A stretch of DNA of 64,000 nt from Pseudomonadota bacterium. Lineage in GTDB: Bacteria > Pseudomonadota > Gammaproteobacteria > Burkholderiales > Burkholderiaceae_C. The stretch is taken from the NCBI GenBank assembly GCA_018241225.1, contig JAFEEG010000004.1, positions 62,001 to 126,000 on the forward strand, written 5' to 3'. Below are positions 39,092-48,113 of this stretch, one piece after another; positions within the stretch are counted from its first letter, which is position 1; every line of letters begins with the position of its first letter. The translations under genes were made by a program, and so were the position numbers. The notes under the pieces are model-generated. The model was given only the letters and a program-made list of their open reading frames with translations, was not told the DNA's origin and did no database searches.

Positions 39092-39984
39092 CCGATACGC
39101 AGCAAGCCTCCCCCTCCAGCCAGCCCATCAGTCCCGAGTTGCGTCGCTGGGTAGCCGAGCAGATGGCCGCCGGCCACAGCAACAGCGCCCTGCGCCAGTC
39201 GATGCGCGACGCCGGATGGATGCAGGACGCCATCGATGCAGCGCTTGGCCCGATGGCGGTGGTGGCCGCTGCACCTGCGCGGCCGGCCGCGGCCGCAGCA
39301 GCAGCGGTTGCGAGCGACGAGGCACGCGCCAGCATGCCTGGCCCGATGCTGGAGGGCTCGCCCCTGTACCTCGATGCCGGCGATCGACAGGTGCAGGTGA
39401 TGCTGACCATGAAGAACCCGCGCGTGGTGGTGTTCGGCGACCTGCTGACGGGCGAGGAGTGCGAGGCCCTGATTGCCGGTGCGCGCGAGCGCCTGGCGCG
39501 CTCGCTCACGGTGGAAACCAAGACCGGCGGCGAAGCGCTCAACGTGGACCGCACCAGCGACGGCATGTTCTTCACCCGCGGCGAGAGCCCGCTGGTGCAG
39601 CGCATCGAGGAGCGCATCGCGCGCCTGCTGCACTGGCCGGTGGAATTTGGCGAGGGGCTGCAGATCCTTCGCTATTCGCCCGGTGCGCAATACCGCCCGC
39701 ACTACGACTATTTCGACCCGGCCGAGCCCGGCACGCCCAGCATCCTGCGCCGCGGCGGCCAGCGCCTGGCCACGCTGGTGATCTACCTGCAGGAGCCTGC
39801 GCAGGGCGGCGGCACCACCTTCCCGGATGTCGGGCTCGAGGTGGCGCCGCGTCGCGGCACCGGCGTGTTCTTCAGCTACGACCGGCCCGACCCTTCCACC
39901 GGCACGCTGCATGGCGGCGCGCCCGTGCTCGCTGGCGAGAAATGGGTGGCCACCAAGTGGCTGCGGGAGCGCGAGTTTTCGTGA
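39088..39984 (+). CDS. 2OG-Fe(II) oxygenase, prolyl 4-hydroxylase type
   Basis: A 298-residue oxygenase. The iron ligands are H205, D207 (RPHYDYFD) and H275 (TLHGGAPV); K285 is placed to bind 2-oxoglutarate. The C-terminal 180 residues match the prolyl 4-hydroxylase alpha-subunit domain. An N-terminal helical part ([20 protein letters not shown]) and an Ala/Pro linker at 55-80 come before it. The substrate, possibly a proline in a protein, is unknown. It is translationally coupled to yaaA. Confidence 0.9.
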   Translation: MTDTQQASPSSQPISPELRRWVAEQMAAGHSNSALRQSMRDAGWMQDAIDAALGPMAVVAAAPARPAAAAAAAVASDEARASMPGPMLEGSPLYLDAGDRQVQVMLTMKNPRVVVFGDLLTGEECEALIAGARERLARSLTVETKTGGEALNVDRTSDGMFFTRGESPLVQRIEERIARLLHWPVEFGEGLQILRYSPGAQYRPHYDYFDPAEPGTPSILRRGGQRLATLVIYLQEPAQGGGTTFPDVGLEVAPRRGTGVFFSYDRPDPSTGTLHGGAPVLAGEKWVATKWLREREFS

Positions 39985-40003
39985 AGAAGGGGCAGGGCGT
40001 GGC

Positions 40004-40912
40004 ATGAAAGTCCGGGCCAACGGCATCGAGATCGAGGTGGACGACGCCGGCCCGCGCAACGGGCCGGCGGTGCTGCTCATCATGGGCCTGGGCATGCAGC
40101 TCATCGGCTGGCCGCAGGATTTCGTCCAGCCGCTGGTGGATGCGGGCTTTCGCGTCATCCGACACGACAACCGCGACATCGGCCTGTCCGAAGGCTTCGA
40201 CCACGCGCCGCGGCGCAACTTCCTGTGGCAGTCCGTGCGGGCCCGCCTGGGCCTGCCGGTGCGCTCGCCCTACACGCTGCAGGACATGGCCAACGATTCG
40301 CTGGGCGTGCTCGACGCGCTTGGCATCGGGCAGGCCCATGTCATCGGCGCGTCGATGGGCGGCATGATCGCGCAACGCGTGGCGTCCAGTGCGCCGCAGC
40401 GCGCGCTGTCGCTCACCAGCATCATGAGCTCCAGCGGCGCGCGCGGCCTGCCGGGTCCGCATCCGCAAGTGGCGGCCAGCCTGTTCCGACGTCCGCCGGG
40501 CCGCACGGAAGAGGCGCTGGTCGCCTACAGCCTGGGTTTCATCCGCCTGATCGAGAGCCCGGCCTATCCGTGCGACGAGCAGGAGCTGCGCGAGCGCCTG
40601 ACGCAGAGCATGCGCCGCAGCTACCGCCCGGCGGGCCTGTTGCGCCAGATGCTGGCCATCGGCGCGGACACCGACCGCCGTCTCGACGAGCTTGGCCGCA
40701 TCCGCTGCCCCTCGCTGGTGTTGCACGGCGAGGCCGACCGCCTGGTTCCCATCGAAGGTGGCCGTGACACGGCGCGCCGCATTCCGGGTGCGCGCTTCGT
40801 CGGCATTCCGGGCATGGGCCACGACCTGCCGCCACCGGTCAACCAGCTGCTGCTGGCCCAGATCGTTCCTTTCCTGAATTCGGTTCCTGCTGAGAAGGAC
40901 GCCGCACCATGA
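40004..40912 (+). CDS. Alpha/beta hydrolase
   Basis: A 302-residue hydrolase with an intact triad: S118 (GASMGG), D245 (HGEADRLVP) and H273 (GMGHDLP). The order and length resemble epoxide hydrolase/esterase-type proteins, but nothing fixes the substrate. ATG at 40004 follows GGGGCAGGG. It ends with an ATGA overlap with queF and begins 19 bp after the oxygenase stop, so it belongs to the same packed gene run. Confidence 0.88.
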   Translation: MKVRANGIEIEVDDAGPRNGPAVLLIMGLGMQLIGWPQDFVQPLVDAGFRVIRHDNRDIGLSEGFDHAPRRNFLWQSVRARLGLPVRSPYTLQDMANDSLGVLDALGIGQAHVIGASMGGMIAQRVASSAPQRALSLTSIMSSSGARGLPGPHPQVAASLFRRPPGRTEEALVAYSLGFIRLIESPAYPCDEQELRERLTQSMRRSYRPAGLLRQMLAIGADTDRRLDELGRIRCPSLVLHGEADRLVPIEGGRDTARRIPGARFVGIPGMGHDLPPPVNQLLLAQIVPFLNSVPAEKDAAP

Positions 40913-41766
40913 CCATTTCCAACACTCCCGAGCAATCGCAACTGGGCCGTGCATCGGCCTACGTCGACAAGTACGACCCCAGCCAGCTTTTTCCCATTGC
41001 ACGCGCCACGCAGCGCGAGGCCATGGGTATCCACGGCGACACGCTGCCCTTCTTCGGTGCCGACATCTGGACTGCCTTCGAGCTGAGCTGGCTCAACGCG
41101 CGCGGCAAGCCGCAGCTGGCCATTGCGCACTTCACCATTCCGTGCGAGACGCCCAACATCATCGAGAGCAAGTCCTTCAAGCTCTACCTCAACAGCTTCA
41201 ACAGCAGCGTGTTCGCAGACGCCGCCGCTGTGCGCGAGCGCCTGGTCGAAGACCTGAGCGAGGCCGTGTGGCGCGACAGCGGCAAGAGCGGCCGCGTGGG
41301 CGTGAAGCTGCTGGCGCCCGACATGTTCGACCGCGAACCGGTGCATGAGCTCGACGGGGTGGATATCGACCGGCTCGACCTCGATTGCACCCACTACCAG
41401 CCCGCGCCCGAGCTGCTGAGCGCCGCCTTCGACGAGCAGCCCGTGACCGAGACCCTCACCAGCCGCCTGCTCAAGAGCAATTGCCTGGTCACCGGCCAGC
41501 CCGACTGGGGCAGCGTGCAGATCCGCTACAGCGGCCCGCAGATCGACCAGGCGGGGCTGCTGGGCTACATCGTGAGCTTTAGGCAGCACAACGAGTTCCA
41601 CGAGCCCTGCGCCGAGCGCATCTTCACCGACATCATGAAGCACTGCCGGCCCACCAAGCTGTCGGTGTATGCGCGCTACACGCGTCGCGGCGGGCTGGAC
41701 ATCAATCCGTTTCGCACCAGCTGGCCGCAGCCGCTGCCGCCAAACGTCCGCACTGCGCGGCAATAG
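40909..41766 (+). CDS. queF: NADPH-dependent 7-cyano-7-deazaguanine reductase
   Basis: A 285-residue enzyme of queuosine synthesis that reduces preQ0 to preQ1. It is the long, two-domain form. The ESKS motif is at 86-89, the nucleophile is C192 ([10 protein letters not shown]) and D199 is the general acid. ATG at 40909 overlaps the hydrolase stop by 4 bases. A short hairpin follows the gene. Confidence 0.96.
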   Translation: MTISNTPEQSQLGRASAYVDKYDPSQLFPIARATQREAMGIHGDTLPFFGADIWTAFELSWLNARGKPQLAIAHFTIPCETPNIIESKSFKLYLNSFNSSVFADAAAVRERLVEDLSEAVWRDSGKSGRVGVKLLAPDMFDREPVHELDGVDIDRLDLDCTHYQPAPELLSAAFDEQPVTETLTSRLLKSNCLVTGQPDWGSVQIRYSGPQIDQAGLLGYIVSFRQHNEFHEPCAERIFTDIMKHCRPTKLSVYARYTRRGGLDINPFRTSWPQPLPPNVRTARQ

Positions 41767-41786
41767 CTGTAGACCTGCTCCTACAG
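41767..41786. repeat. REP-like hairpin after queF
   Basis: CTGTAG-N8-CTACAG is perfect. Its minus strand reads CTGTAGGAGCAGGTCTACAG, which resembles the TGTAGGAGC start of repetitive extragenic palindromes known from Pseudomonas. TGTAGGAGC recurs near 48013. A weak terminator is the other explanation. Confidence 0.35.
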
Positions 41787-41818
41787 GCACGGGGAGCAAC
41801 GCGGCCGATACTGGCCGG

Positions 41819-42532
41819 ATGATGAAGGCCTCGCCCGCCGCCCGCAGCTGGATTGCGGCCGGCGTTCGATACGAACTGTTGACCCGCGTCCTTCCCGCGT
41901 TACGCCACGACATGGTGGGACCCGTGTCGGTCATGCGCATGGGTGTGCTGATGCTCAAGCGCCAGGTGGAAGCGCCCACCATCGACTCCCAGGCCTGCAA
42001 CGAGCGCGTGGCGCTCATCGATGCCCAGGTGGCCGAACTGCTGGACGGGGTGCGCCTGCTGCGCAACTGGGAATTGTCGGGCACGGACGAAGGCATTGCG
42101 CGCTCGGAGCTGGTGCAGATGTGCGTGGCGCTGCTGCGTCCCGCCTTCAGCCTGCAGGGGATCCAGCTCGAGATGGATGCCACGCTCGAGGAGCCCACCG
42201 CCGACACCGAGGAGCGCCTGCCCCGCGCGTCGGCGTTGCGCTACCTGTTGCTGTGCGGGCTGAACTTCATCCACGATGCATGCACCGACGAATGCATCAT
42301 CCGCATCGAGCCCGAGGGCGAGCATGGCTTGGTCTTGCACACCGTCCCCAGCCTGGATGGCGGAGTTCACGACGGCATGCCTGAAAGCACCGTGGTGCAC
42401 TGCGCGCCACGCCGCCTGGCCATCGACGCCGTGGCGTTGCAGAACCTGGCGGACGACCTGGGCTACGAGGTGCATGCCGACAGCGAAGCGTCGGTGCGCG
42501 TGTCGCTCATCGAGCGACAGGAAAAGGCCTGA
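41819..42532 (+). CDS. ChpT-like histidine phosphotransfer protein / degenerate histidine kinase
   Basis: A 237-residue protein without membrane segments. LPALRHDMVGPVSVMRMGVL matches the phospho-acceptor H box (H30-D31-x3-P35) of the DHp helical domain, and a second helix follows (NERVALIDAQVAELLDGVRLLRN). The C-terminal half looks like a reduced kinase ATP domain: LRYLLLCGLNFIHDA sits where the N box would be, but the Asn and the G boxes are missing. This is the layout of ChpT, a phosphotransferase with a dead ATP domain. No partner kinase or receiver is adjacent. Confidence 0.55.
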   Translation: MMKASPAARSWIAAGVRYELLTRVLPALRHDMVGPVSVMRMGVLMLKRQVEAPTIDSQACNERVALIDAQVAELLDGVRLLRNWELSGTDEGIARSELVQMCVALLRPAFSLQGIQLEMDATLEEPTADTEERLPRASALRYLLLCGLNFIHDACTDECIIRIEPEGEHGLVLHTVPSLDGGVHDGMPESTVVHCAPRRLAIDAVALQNLADDLGYEVHADSEASVRVSLIERQEKA

Positions 42533-42584
42533 TCGACGGCGCAAGGGGGGAGAATCGGGGCCTGCTTTTTGCATCAGGTCCTTT

Positions 42585-43661
42585 ATGACTTCCTTCTTCT
42601 TCTCCTCCATCTCCCGCCGCGCCGCGCTGGGCGCCGCAGTTCTGGGCCTGGCTGGCGCACTGGCCGGCTGCGCCGCTCCCGGCACATCCGCCAATTCTTC
42701 TTCTTCTGCGCAGGCGACCAAGGCCGCCCCGGTCCAGGTCAAGGTGTTCGTCGCCGCCATGTTCGAGATCGGCCAGAACACGGGCGATCGCGCCGGCGAG
42801 TTCCAGCATTGGTACGAGCGCTATTGGAAGGACGCCAAGCCCGTTGCCGTGCCTGGCGCACTGAACCCGGTGTACTGCAACGCGGACGGCGTGTGCGGCT
42901 CGGTGCTGGGCATGGGCAAGGTGAATTCGTCCTCGTCGATGCAGGCCATCCTGCTCAACCCGGCCTTCGACTTTTCCAAGGCCTACTACGTGATTTCCGG
43001 CGTGGCTGGCACGCCGCCTTCGCGCGGCACCATCGGCGAGGTGAACTGGGCCACCTGGCTGGTCGACTACGACCTGGGGCACCGCTGGGCGCCCGAAGAA
43101 AACAAGGCGGGCGAGCCCACCTTCATGCCGCGCAAGGGGTACGAGGAATACCGTCGCTTCAAGCTCAACCCCGACCTGGTGGGCTGGGCGATGAAGCTCA
43201 GTGCCGACACCCCGCTCAAGGATTCGGAGTCGGCCCGCAAGTACCGCCAGCGCTACCCGCAGGCGGCGGCGCGCCGCGCGCCTTTTGTCGGCACCGGCAC
43301 GCACATGACGGGCGACACCTTCTTCCATGGCCCGGGCATGTCGAACCAGGCGCAGTACATCGCCAAGCTCTACGGCGCCGACGACTACGTCATCACCGAA
43401 ATGGAAGCGGCTGCCATTACCCTGGTCATCAAGCGCACGCACGGCACCGACCGTGTGATGAGCCTGCGTGGCGCGGTCAACTTCGACCAGGGCAATCCGC
43501 GCGAGACTACGCTGCAGCACCTGGACCCGGCGCCTGGCGAGACGGCTGGTGGGTTTGCCGAGACTGTCGAGAACATCGAGCTGGTGGGGTCGCGTGTTGT
43601 GGACCACATCACCGCGAACTGGGCACAGTGGCAGGCGGGCGTGCCGCCTCTTTCCAAGTAG
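42585..43661 (+). CDS. Purine nucleoside permease (NUP) family protein, Tat-type lipoprotein
   Basis: A 358-residue exported protein. The N-terminus has SRRAALGAAVLGLAGALAGC: a twin-arginine-like SRRxxL motif and a lipobox with C29, so it is probably a lipoprotein. The mature part follows the NUP family, related to nucleoside phosphorylases (VFVAAMFEIGQNTGDRAGEFQHW; GTGTHMTGDTFFHGPGMSNQ; TEMEAAAITLVIKR). The name permease comes from a yeast protein; a periplasmic nucleoside-binding or phosphorolysis role is as likely. Confidence 0.82.
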   Translation: MTSFFFSSISRRAALGAAVLGLAGALAGCAAPGTSANSSSSAQATKAAPVQVKVFVAAMFEIGQNTGDRAGEFQHWYERYWKDAKPVAVPGALNPVYCNADGVCGSVLGMGKVNSSSSMQAILLNPAFDFSKAYYVISGVAGTPPSRGTIGEVNWATWLVDYDLGHRWAPEENKAGEPTFMPRKGYEEYRRFKLNPDLVGWAMKLSADTPLKDSESARKYRQRYPQAAARRAPFVGTGTHMTGDTFFHGPGMSNQAQYIAKLYGADDYVITEMEAAAITLVIKRTHGTDRVMSLRGAVNFDQGNPRETTLQHLDPAPGETAGGFAETVENIELVGSRVVDHITANWAQWQAGVPPLSK

Positions 43662-43687
43662 TTTTCTCCTTATGGTCCGCCCGGTCT

Positions 43688-43709
43688 GCGCTGCGCGCCG
43701 ACGCAGCGC
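43688..43709. repeat. Hairpin between convergent genes
   Basis: GCGCTGCG-N6-CGCAGCGC is a perfect 8-bp stem placed between the nucleoside-permease-like gene and dinB. There is no T-run on either side. It may end transcription weakly on both strands or be an extragenic repeat. Confidence 0.45.
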
Positions 43710-43724
43710 CCCCGCAGAACAAGG

Positions 43725-44945
43725 CTAGAACAACGACCCCGTCGTATCCGTCAACCGCGCACGCCGCTCGGGCGCCGGTGACGTTGCCTCGGGGCTGTCC
43801 GCCTTGGCCAACGTACCCACACGCACGCCCAGCAGCCGCAAGGGCCGCTCCAGCGACACGCGCCGCAGACAATGCCCGGCCGTCTGACGGATCACCTTCC
43901 CGTCCGCCGTGAACGTGGCCACCGTCTGGTCCCGCGTGGCGATCTTGAAGTCGTCGTAACGCAGCTTGATGCCGATGGTCTTGCCCACATAGCCCTTGCG
44001 TTGCAGGTCTTCGGCAACCTTCTCGCACAGGTGCGTGAAGATCGCGCCCAGTTCCGCGCGGTCGCGCACCGCATGCAGGTCGCGCTCGAAGGTGGTCTCG
44101 CGGCTCATCGACACCGGCTCGCTCTCGGTCACCACCGGGCGGCTGTCGCGTCCCCAGGCCACTTCGTGCATCCAGGCGCCGGTGGATTTTCCGAAGTTGG
44201 CAATGAGCCAGTCGCGCTCGCAACCCGCCAGCTGCCCAATGGTCTCGATGCCAAGGCGCTTGAGCTTCTCGTCGGCCTTGGGGCCGATGCCGTTGACCTT
44301 GCGGCAGGGCAGGGGCCAGATGCGCGCCTGCAGGTCGGCTTCATGCACCACCGAGATGCCGTTGGGCTTGTGGAACTCGCTGGCCATCTTGGCGATGAGC
44401 TTGTTGGGCGCCACGCCGATGGAGCAGGTCAGGCCGGTGGCCTCGAAGATGGATTTCTGGATGAGCCGCGCCAGCACCCGCCCGCCTTCGCGCTGGCCAC
44501 CGGGCACGTCGGTGAAGTCGATGTACACCTCGTCCACCCCGCGGTCTTCCATGAGCGGCGCGATGTCGCGGATGATGCCCTTGAACTGGCGCGAGAAGCG
44601 CCGCACCTCGTCGAAATCCACCGGCAGCACGATGGCCTGCGGGCACAGCTTGGCCGCCTTCATCATGCCCATGGCCGAGCCTACGCCGAACACCCGCGCC
44701 GGGTAGGTGGCGGTGGTGATCACGCCGCGCCCCACGTAGTCCTTGAGGAGCGGAAAGGCATGCACCGGAATGTCGGCCAGCGTGCCGCCTTCGGGCATGT
44801 GGCGCATGATGGCATCGTCTACTTTTCGCCGGCCGCCGCCGATCACCACCGGCAGGCCCTTGAGCTGGGGATAGCGCAGCAACTCCACGGACGCGAAGAA
44901 GGCGTCCATGTCAAGGTGGGCGATGCGGCGGATGGTGTCGGTCAC
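43725..44945 (-). CDS. dinB: DNA polymerase IV (Y family)
   Basis: A 406-residue translesion polymerase. The palm begins HLDMDAFFASVE with metal ligand D12, and VDEVYIDFTD carries the second acidic pair. The thumb HhH segment VNGIGPKADEKLKRLGIETIGQL and a little-finger domain follow. The C-terminus (last ~40 residues) has no clear beta-clamp motif. The start is GTG at 44945. No LexA box is visible in the short upstream region. Confidence 0.93.
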   Translation of the reverse strand: MTDTIRRIAHLDMDAFFASVELLRYPQLKGLPVVIGGGRRKVDDAIMRHMPEGGTLADIPVHAFPLLKDYVGRGVITTATYPARVFGVGSAMGMMKAAKLCPQAIVLPVDFDEVRRFSRQFKGIIRDIAPLMEDRGVDEVYIDFTDVPGGQREGGRVLARLIQKSIFEATGLTCSIGVAPNKLIAKMASEFHKPNGISVVHEADLQARIWPLPCRKVNGIGPKADEKLKRLGIETIGQLAGCERDWLIANFGKSTGAWMHEVAWGRDSRPVVTESEPVSMSRETTFERDLHAVRDRAELGAIFTHLCEKVAEDLQRKGYVGKTIGIKLRYDDFKIATRDQTVATFTADGKVIRQTAGHCLRRVSLERPLRLLGVRVGTLAKADSPEATSPAPERRARLTDTTGSLF

Positions 44946-45058
44946 GGAACCCCCGATTCTCGCGCGTGCCGCTGCCAGGCACCTGCCATACGCCATATCT
45001 CCCGCACGGCGCTACCCACTGGTGCGCGGCGCGCTTCGATGCCATCATTGCCGCCATC

Positions 45059-45619
45059 ATGCAGACCATCGCCACCATCTTCTGGCGCCGGCTCGACGCT
45101 CCGGGACATGACGCCTGCCGTCTGGAACGGCACGGTGAGTCCTGGCAGCTGGACGGGGCGGCTGTTTTCCAACACACCGACGGCCGTCCCGCGCGGCTGG
45201 ACTACCGGGTTTATTGCGACAAGGCCTGGCACACCAAATGGGGCCGCGTGCGCGGCTGGGTCGGCTCGGCGGCCATCGATTTCTCCATTGCCCGCAATGC
45301 GCGCGGCGACTGGACGCTCAACGAGGAGGTCGTGCCCGAGATGGCGCACTGCATCGACCTCGACCTGGGCTTTACGCCGGCCACCAACCTGGTGCAACTG
45401 CGCCGCCTGAACCTGCAAAAAGGCGAGTCGGCCGACGTGCCGGTGGCCTGGATCGACCTCGATGGCGATTCGCTGGCCGCGGTGGCGCAGCGCTACAAGC
45501 GGCACGGCGACGGCGAATATGCCTACGAGTCGCCGCGCTTCGAATACAAGGACACGCTGAAGGTGGGTGCCGAGGGTTTCGTCACCCGTTATCCGGGTCT
45601 CTGGGAGTCGGTCGGCTAG
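45059..45619 (+). CDS. Putative glycolipid-binding domain protein
   Basis: A 186-residue cytoplasmic beta-rich protein of the putative glycolipid-binding family (PA1994 type). MQTIATIFWRRLDAPGHDAC, RLDYRVYCDKAWHTKWGRVRGWVG and YKRHGDGEYAYESPRFEYKD are its conserved segments, and the length matches the family. Lipid binding is known only by structural analogy to LolA/LprG folds. It is divergent from dinB and converges on the sulfatase, with 1 bp between stops. Confidence 0.8.
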   Translation: MQTIATIFWRRLDAPGHDACRLERHGESWQLDGAAVFQHTDGRPARLDYRVYCDKAWHTKWGRVRGWVGSAAIDFSIARNARGDWTLNEEVVPEMAHCIDLDLGFTPATNLVQLRRLNLQKGESADVPVAWIDLDGDSLAAVAQRYKRHGDGEYAYESPRFEYKDTLKVGAEGFVTRYPGLWESVG

Positions 45620-45620
45620 C

Positions 45621-46949
45621 TCAGCGCTGCGGCATGTCCTTGTAGGAATAGCCCAGGCTTACCGTCGCGTCTTCCGGAATGGGCGGCATGGTGTCGTTCC
45701 AGGCCTCCCACGCGGCGCGCATGGCATCGAGTCGCCCGGGTTCCTTCTTGGCCTGGTTGGCGCGTTCGCGCTCGTCCTGCGGGATGTTGAACAGGTAGTC
45801 GTTGCCGTCCACCCGCAGGTACTTCCATTCGCCATCGCGCATGGCGCGCTGGCCGCGGTGGTTCATGCGCCAGTGCAGCGGGCGCGCAAAGCTGTGGCTC
45901 GCATCGCGCAATACCGGCATGAGCGAGACGCCGTCGAGCGGGTGATTCGCATCGGCCGCAACGCCGGCTGCGTCGAGCATGGTGGCCGACCAGTCCATGG
46001 TCATGCACAGCTGCTCGCTGGTGCCGCCGGGGCGGATCATGTCAGGCCAGTGGGCGATCCACGGCACGCGGATGCCGCCTTCGGTGAGGTCCATCTTGCC
46101 GCCCACCAGCGGCCAGTTGTCGGAAAAGCGCTCGCCGCCGTTGTCGCTGGTGAACACCACCAGTGTGTTGTCGGCCATGCCTGCCTTTTCAAGCGCCTGC
46201 ATGATCCAGCCGATGCCTTCGTCCATGTGGTGGATCATGCGGCGGTAGACGTGGATGTTGCCGCCGGCCAGGTCGAACAGGTTGTTCTTCACCAGGGGCG
46301 CCTTGCCGGCGTCTTCGCGCGTTTCCCAGGGCCAGTGCGGGGCGGTGTAGTGCAGGCTGAGGAAGAAGGGCGCATCGTCCTTGGCCATGCGCTCCACATA
46401 CTCCACCGCACGGCGCGAGAGCAGGTCGGTGAGGTAGCCCTCGGCCTGGTGGTCTTCGTCGCCCTGCCACAGGTCATGCGTGCCGGTGGAATCGCAGTGG
46501 GTGAAGTAGTCGACCCCGCCGGACATGGGGCCGAAGAATTCTTCGTACCCTGAGCGCAGCGGCCCGAAGTGCGGCTGCGAGCCCAGGTGCCATTTGCCGA
46601 TGAGGGCCGTGCGGTAGCCCGCGCCCTTGAGCAGCGAGGGCAGCGTGGGGTGCTCGGGCGGCAGGCCCAGCGTCTTGCTGCCGCGGCTCTTGCTGTTGAT
46701 GGGCTCTTCGGCCGCGCCGCGCAGGCGATATTGATAGCGGCCGGTGATCATGCCGAAGCGCGTGGGCGAGCACACCGGCGAGTTCGAGTAGCCCTGAGTG
46801 AATCGCACGCCCTTGGCTGCCAGGCCGTCGAGCACCGGGGACACGCGCCCGAAGGCTTCGTCGCGGCCGCCATAGCAGCCCAGGTCGGCAAAGCCGAGGT
46901 CGTCGGCGACGATGAAGATGAAGTTGGGGCGCTTGGTGTTGTTCATCAT
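45621..46949 (-). CDS. Type I sulfatase (arylsulfatase family)
   Basis: A 442-residue sulfatase. The formylglycine signature is C60-S-P-T-R64 followed by FGMITGR, so maturation needs a formylglycine-generating enzyme (not in the window). Calcium ligands D16 and D17 lie in IFIVADDLGFADLG, and the DNGGERFSDNWPLVGGK block is intact. No signal peptide is visible, which suggests a cytoplasmic enzyme. It follows the Bug receptor gene by 18 bp in one unit, which implies uptake of a sulfate ester and its hydrolysis inside the cell. Confidence 0.92.
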   Translation of the reverse strand: MMNNTKRPNFIFIVADDLGFADLGCYGGRDEAFGRVSPVLDGLAAKGVRFTQGYSNSPVCSPTRFGMITGRYQYRLRGAAEEPINSKSRGSKTLGLPPEHPTLPSLLKGAGYRTALIGKWHLGSQPHFGPLRSGYEEFFGPMSGGVDYFTHCDSTGTHDLWQGDEDHQAEGYLTDLLSRRAVEYVERMAKDDAPFFLSLHYTAPHWPWETREDAGKAPLVKNNLFDLAGGNIHVYRRMIHHMDEGIGWIMQALEKAGMADNTLVVFTSDNGGERFSDNWPLVGGKMDLTEGGIRVPWIAHWPDMIRPGGTSEQLCMTMDWSATMLDAAGVAADANHPLDGVSLMPVLRDASHSFARPLHWRMNHRGQRAMRDGEWKYLRVDGNDYLFNIPQDERERANQAKKEPGRLDAMRAAWEAWNDTMPPIPEDATVSLGYSYKDMPQR

Positions 46950-46967
46950 GGTCGGTCGGTCCTTGCG

Positions 46968-47969
46968 TCAGTCCACCTTCATGCCGGTGGCCTTCACGAT
47001 GGCTCCGTAGCGTACCTTGCTGGCCTCGAGCCGGTCGGCCGCGGCCTTGCCGGTTTCGCCCAGCGCCACCATGTCCAGGCTGGCCAGGCGCGACTTGAGC
47101 TCGGGCGTGGCCAGCGCGGCGCTCAGGGCCTTTTGCAGCTTGTCCACGATCGGCTGCGGCGTGGCGGCCGGCACCATGGCCATGTAGAGCACTTCGAACT
47201 CCATGCCCTTGAGGCCAAGCTCGCCCACCGTGGGTACATCGGGCAGCAGCGGCGAGCGCTGGCGGCCCGTGACGGCCAGCGGGCGCACCTTGCCGGCCTG
47301 GATGTGCGGCAGCAGCCCCGGCGTGGCCAGGATGCCGGCCTGCACCTCGCCCGAGAGCAGGGCGGTGACGGCAGGCGCGTTGCCCTTGTATGGCACGTGC
47401 ATGATCTTCGCGCCGGTGGCGTCGGCAAAGATCTCGGCCGCGATGTGGCCCGGGCTGCCGTTGCCGGCCGAGCTGAAGCTGGCCGCTTCCTTCTTCGAGT
47501 CGGCAATGAAGGCCGGCAGCGTCTTGGCGGGCACCGAGGGGTTCACGCCGAAGGCCAGGCCCGAGGAACTGAAGATCATCAGCGGCTTCAGGTCCTTGGC
47601 GGCAAAGGGCATCGTCTTGTAGACGTGCGGATTGATGGTGAAGGTGGTGTCGATGGTCAGCAGCACCGTGTAGCCATCGGCCGGGCTCTTGGCCGTCAGG
47701 TCGGCGCCGATGTTGCCGCCCGCGCCTGGGCGGTTGTCCAGCACGAAAGGCTGCTTGAACTCCGCCTGCAGCGGAATCGCCAGCGCGCGGCCCAGGATGT
47801 CGAGCGGGCCGCCTGCCGGGAAGTTGGTGACCAGGCGCACCGGCTTGTCTGGGTAGCTGTCCTGCGCCTGGGCGGCGAGCGGCAGCAGGGCCGCGAGCGG
47901 CGCGCAAAGGAGCAGGCTGGCAAAGCGGCGGCGGCGACGCGTGCCGCCATGGATGGCAGGGGAAGTCAT
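46968..47969 (-). CDS. Bug family substrate-binding protein, linked to the sulfatase
   Basis: A 333-residue periplasmic receptor. A signal peptide with an Arg-rich start (GGTRRRRRFASLLL) ends near AQA at residue 36. Family blocks are VRLVTNFPAGGPLDILGRALA, VLDNRPGAGGNIGADLTAKS and SAGNGSPGHIAAEIF. It leads the receptor-sulfatase unit and is divergent from a LysR gene, which likely regulates it. TctA/TctB permeases are absent here. Confidence 0.92.
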   Translation of the reverse strand: MTSPAIHGGTRRRRRFASLLLCAPLAALLPLAAQAQDSYPDKPVRLVTNFPAGGPLDILGRALAIPLQAEFKQPFVLDNRPGAGGNIGADLTAKSPADGYTVLLTIDTTFTINPHVYKTMPFAAKDLKPLMIFSSSGLAFGVNPSVPAKTLPAFIADSKKEAASFSSAGNGSPGHIAAEIFADATGAKIMHVPYKGNAPAVTALLSGEVQAGILATPGLLPHIQAGKVRPLAVTGRQRSPLLPDVPTVGELGLKGMEFEVLYMAMVPAATPQPIVDKLQKALSAALATPELKSRLASLDMVALGETGKAAADRLEASKVRYGAIVKATGMKVD

Positions 47970-48075
47970 GGGCAAACGCTTGTCTCGGGTGTTATGGGAA
48001 TGCGGGCCACTGTAGGAGCGGCCGAGGCGCCTCACAACTGAAAGCTCTTCTGCCTGCCATTCCTGATGGTTATAT

Positions 48076-48104
48076 TTGGGCGGCACTTTCCCTAATGCGC
48101 CCAA
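48076..48104. promoter_or_regulatory. Inverted repeat between the LysR gene and the receptor-sulfatase unit
   Basis: TTGGGCG (48076-48082) and CGCCCAA (48098-48104) are perfect arms 15 bp apart, ending 9 bp before the LysR ATG. It may be the regulator's own site, or a hairpin covering its translation start. Confidence 0.45.
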
Positions 48105-48113
48105 GCTCCAGCC

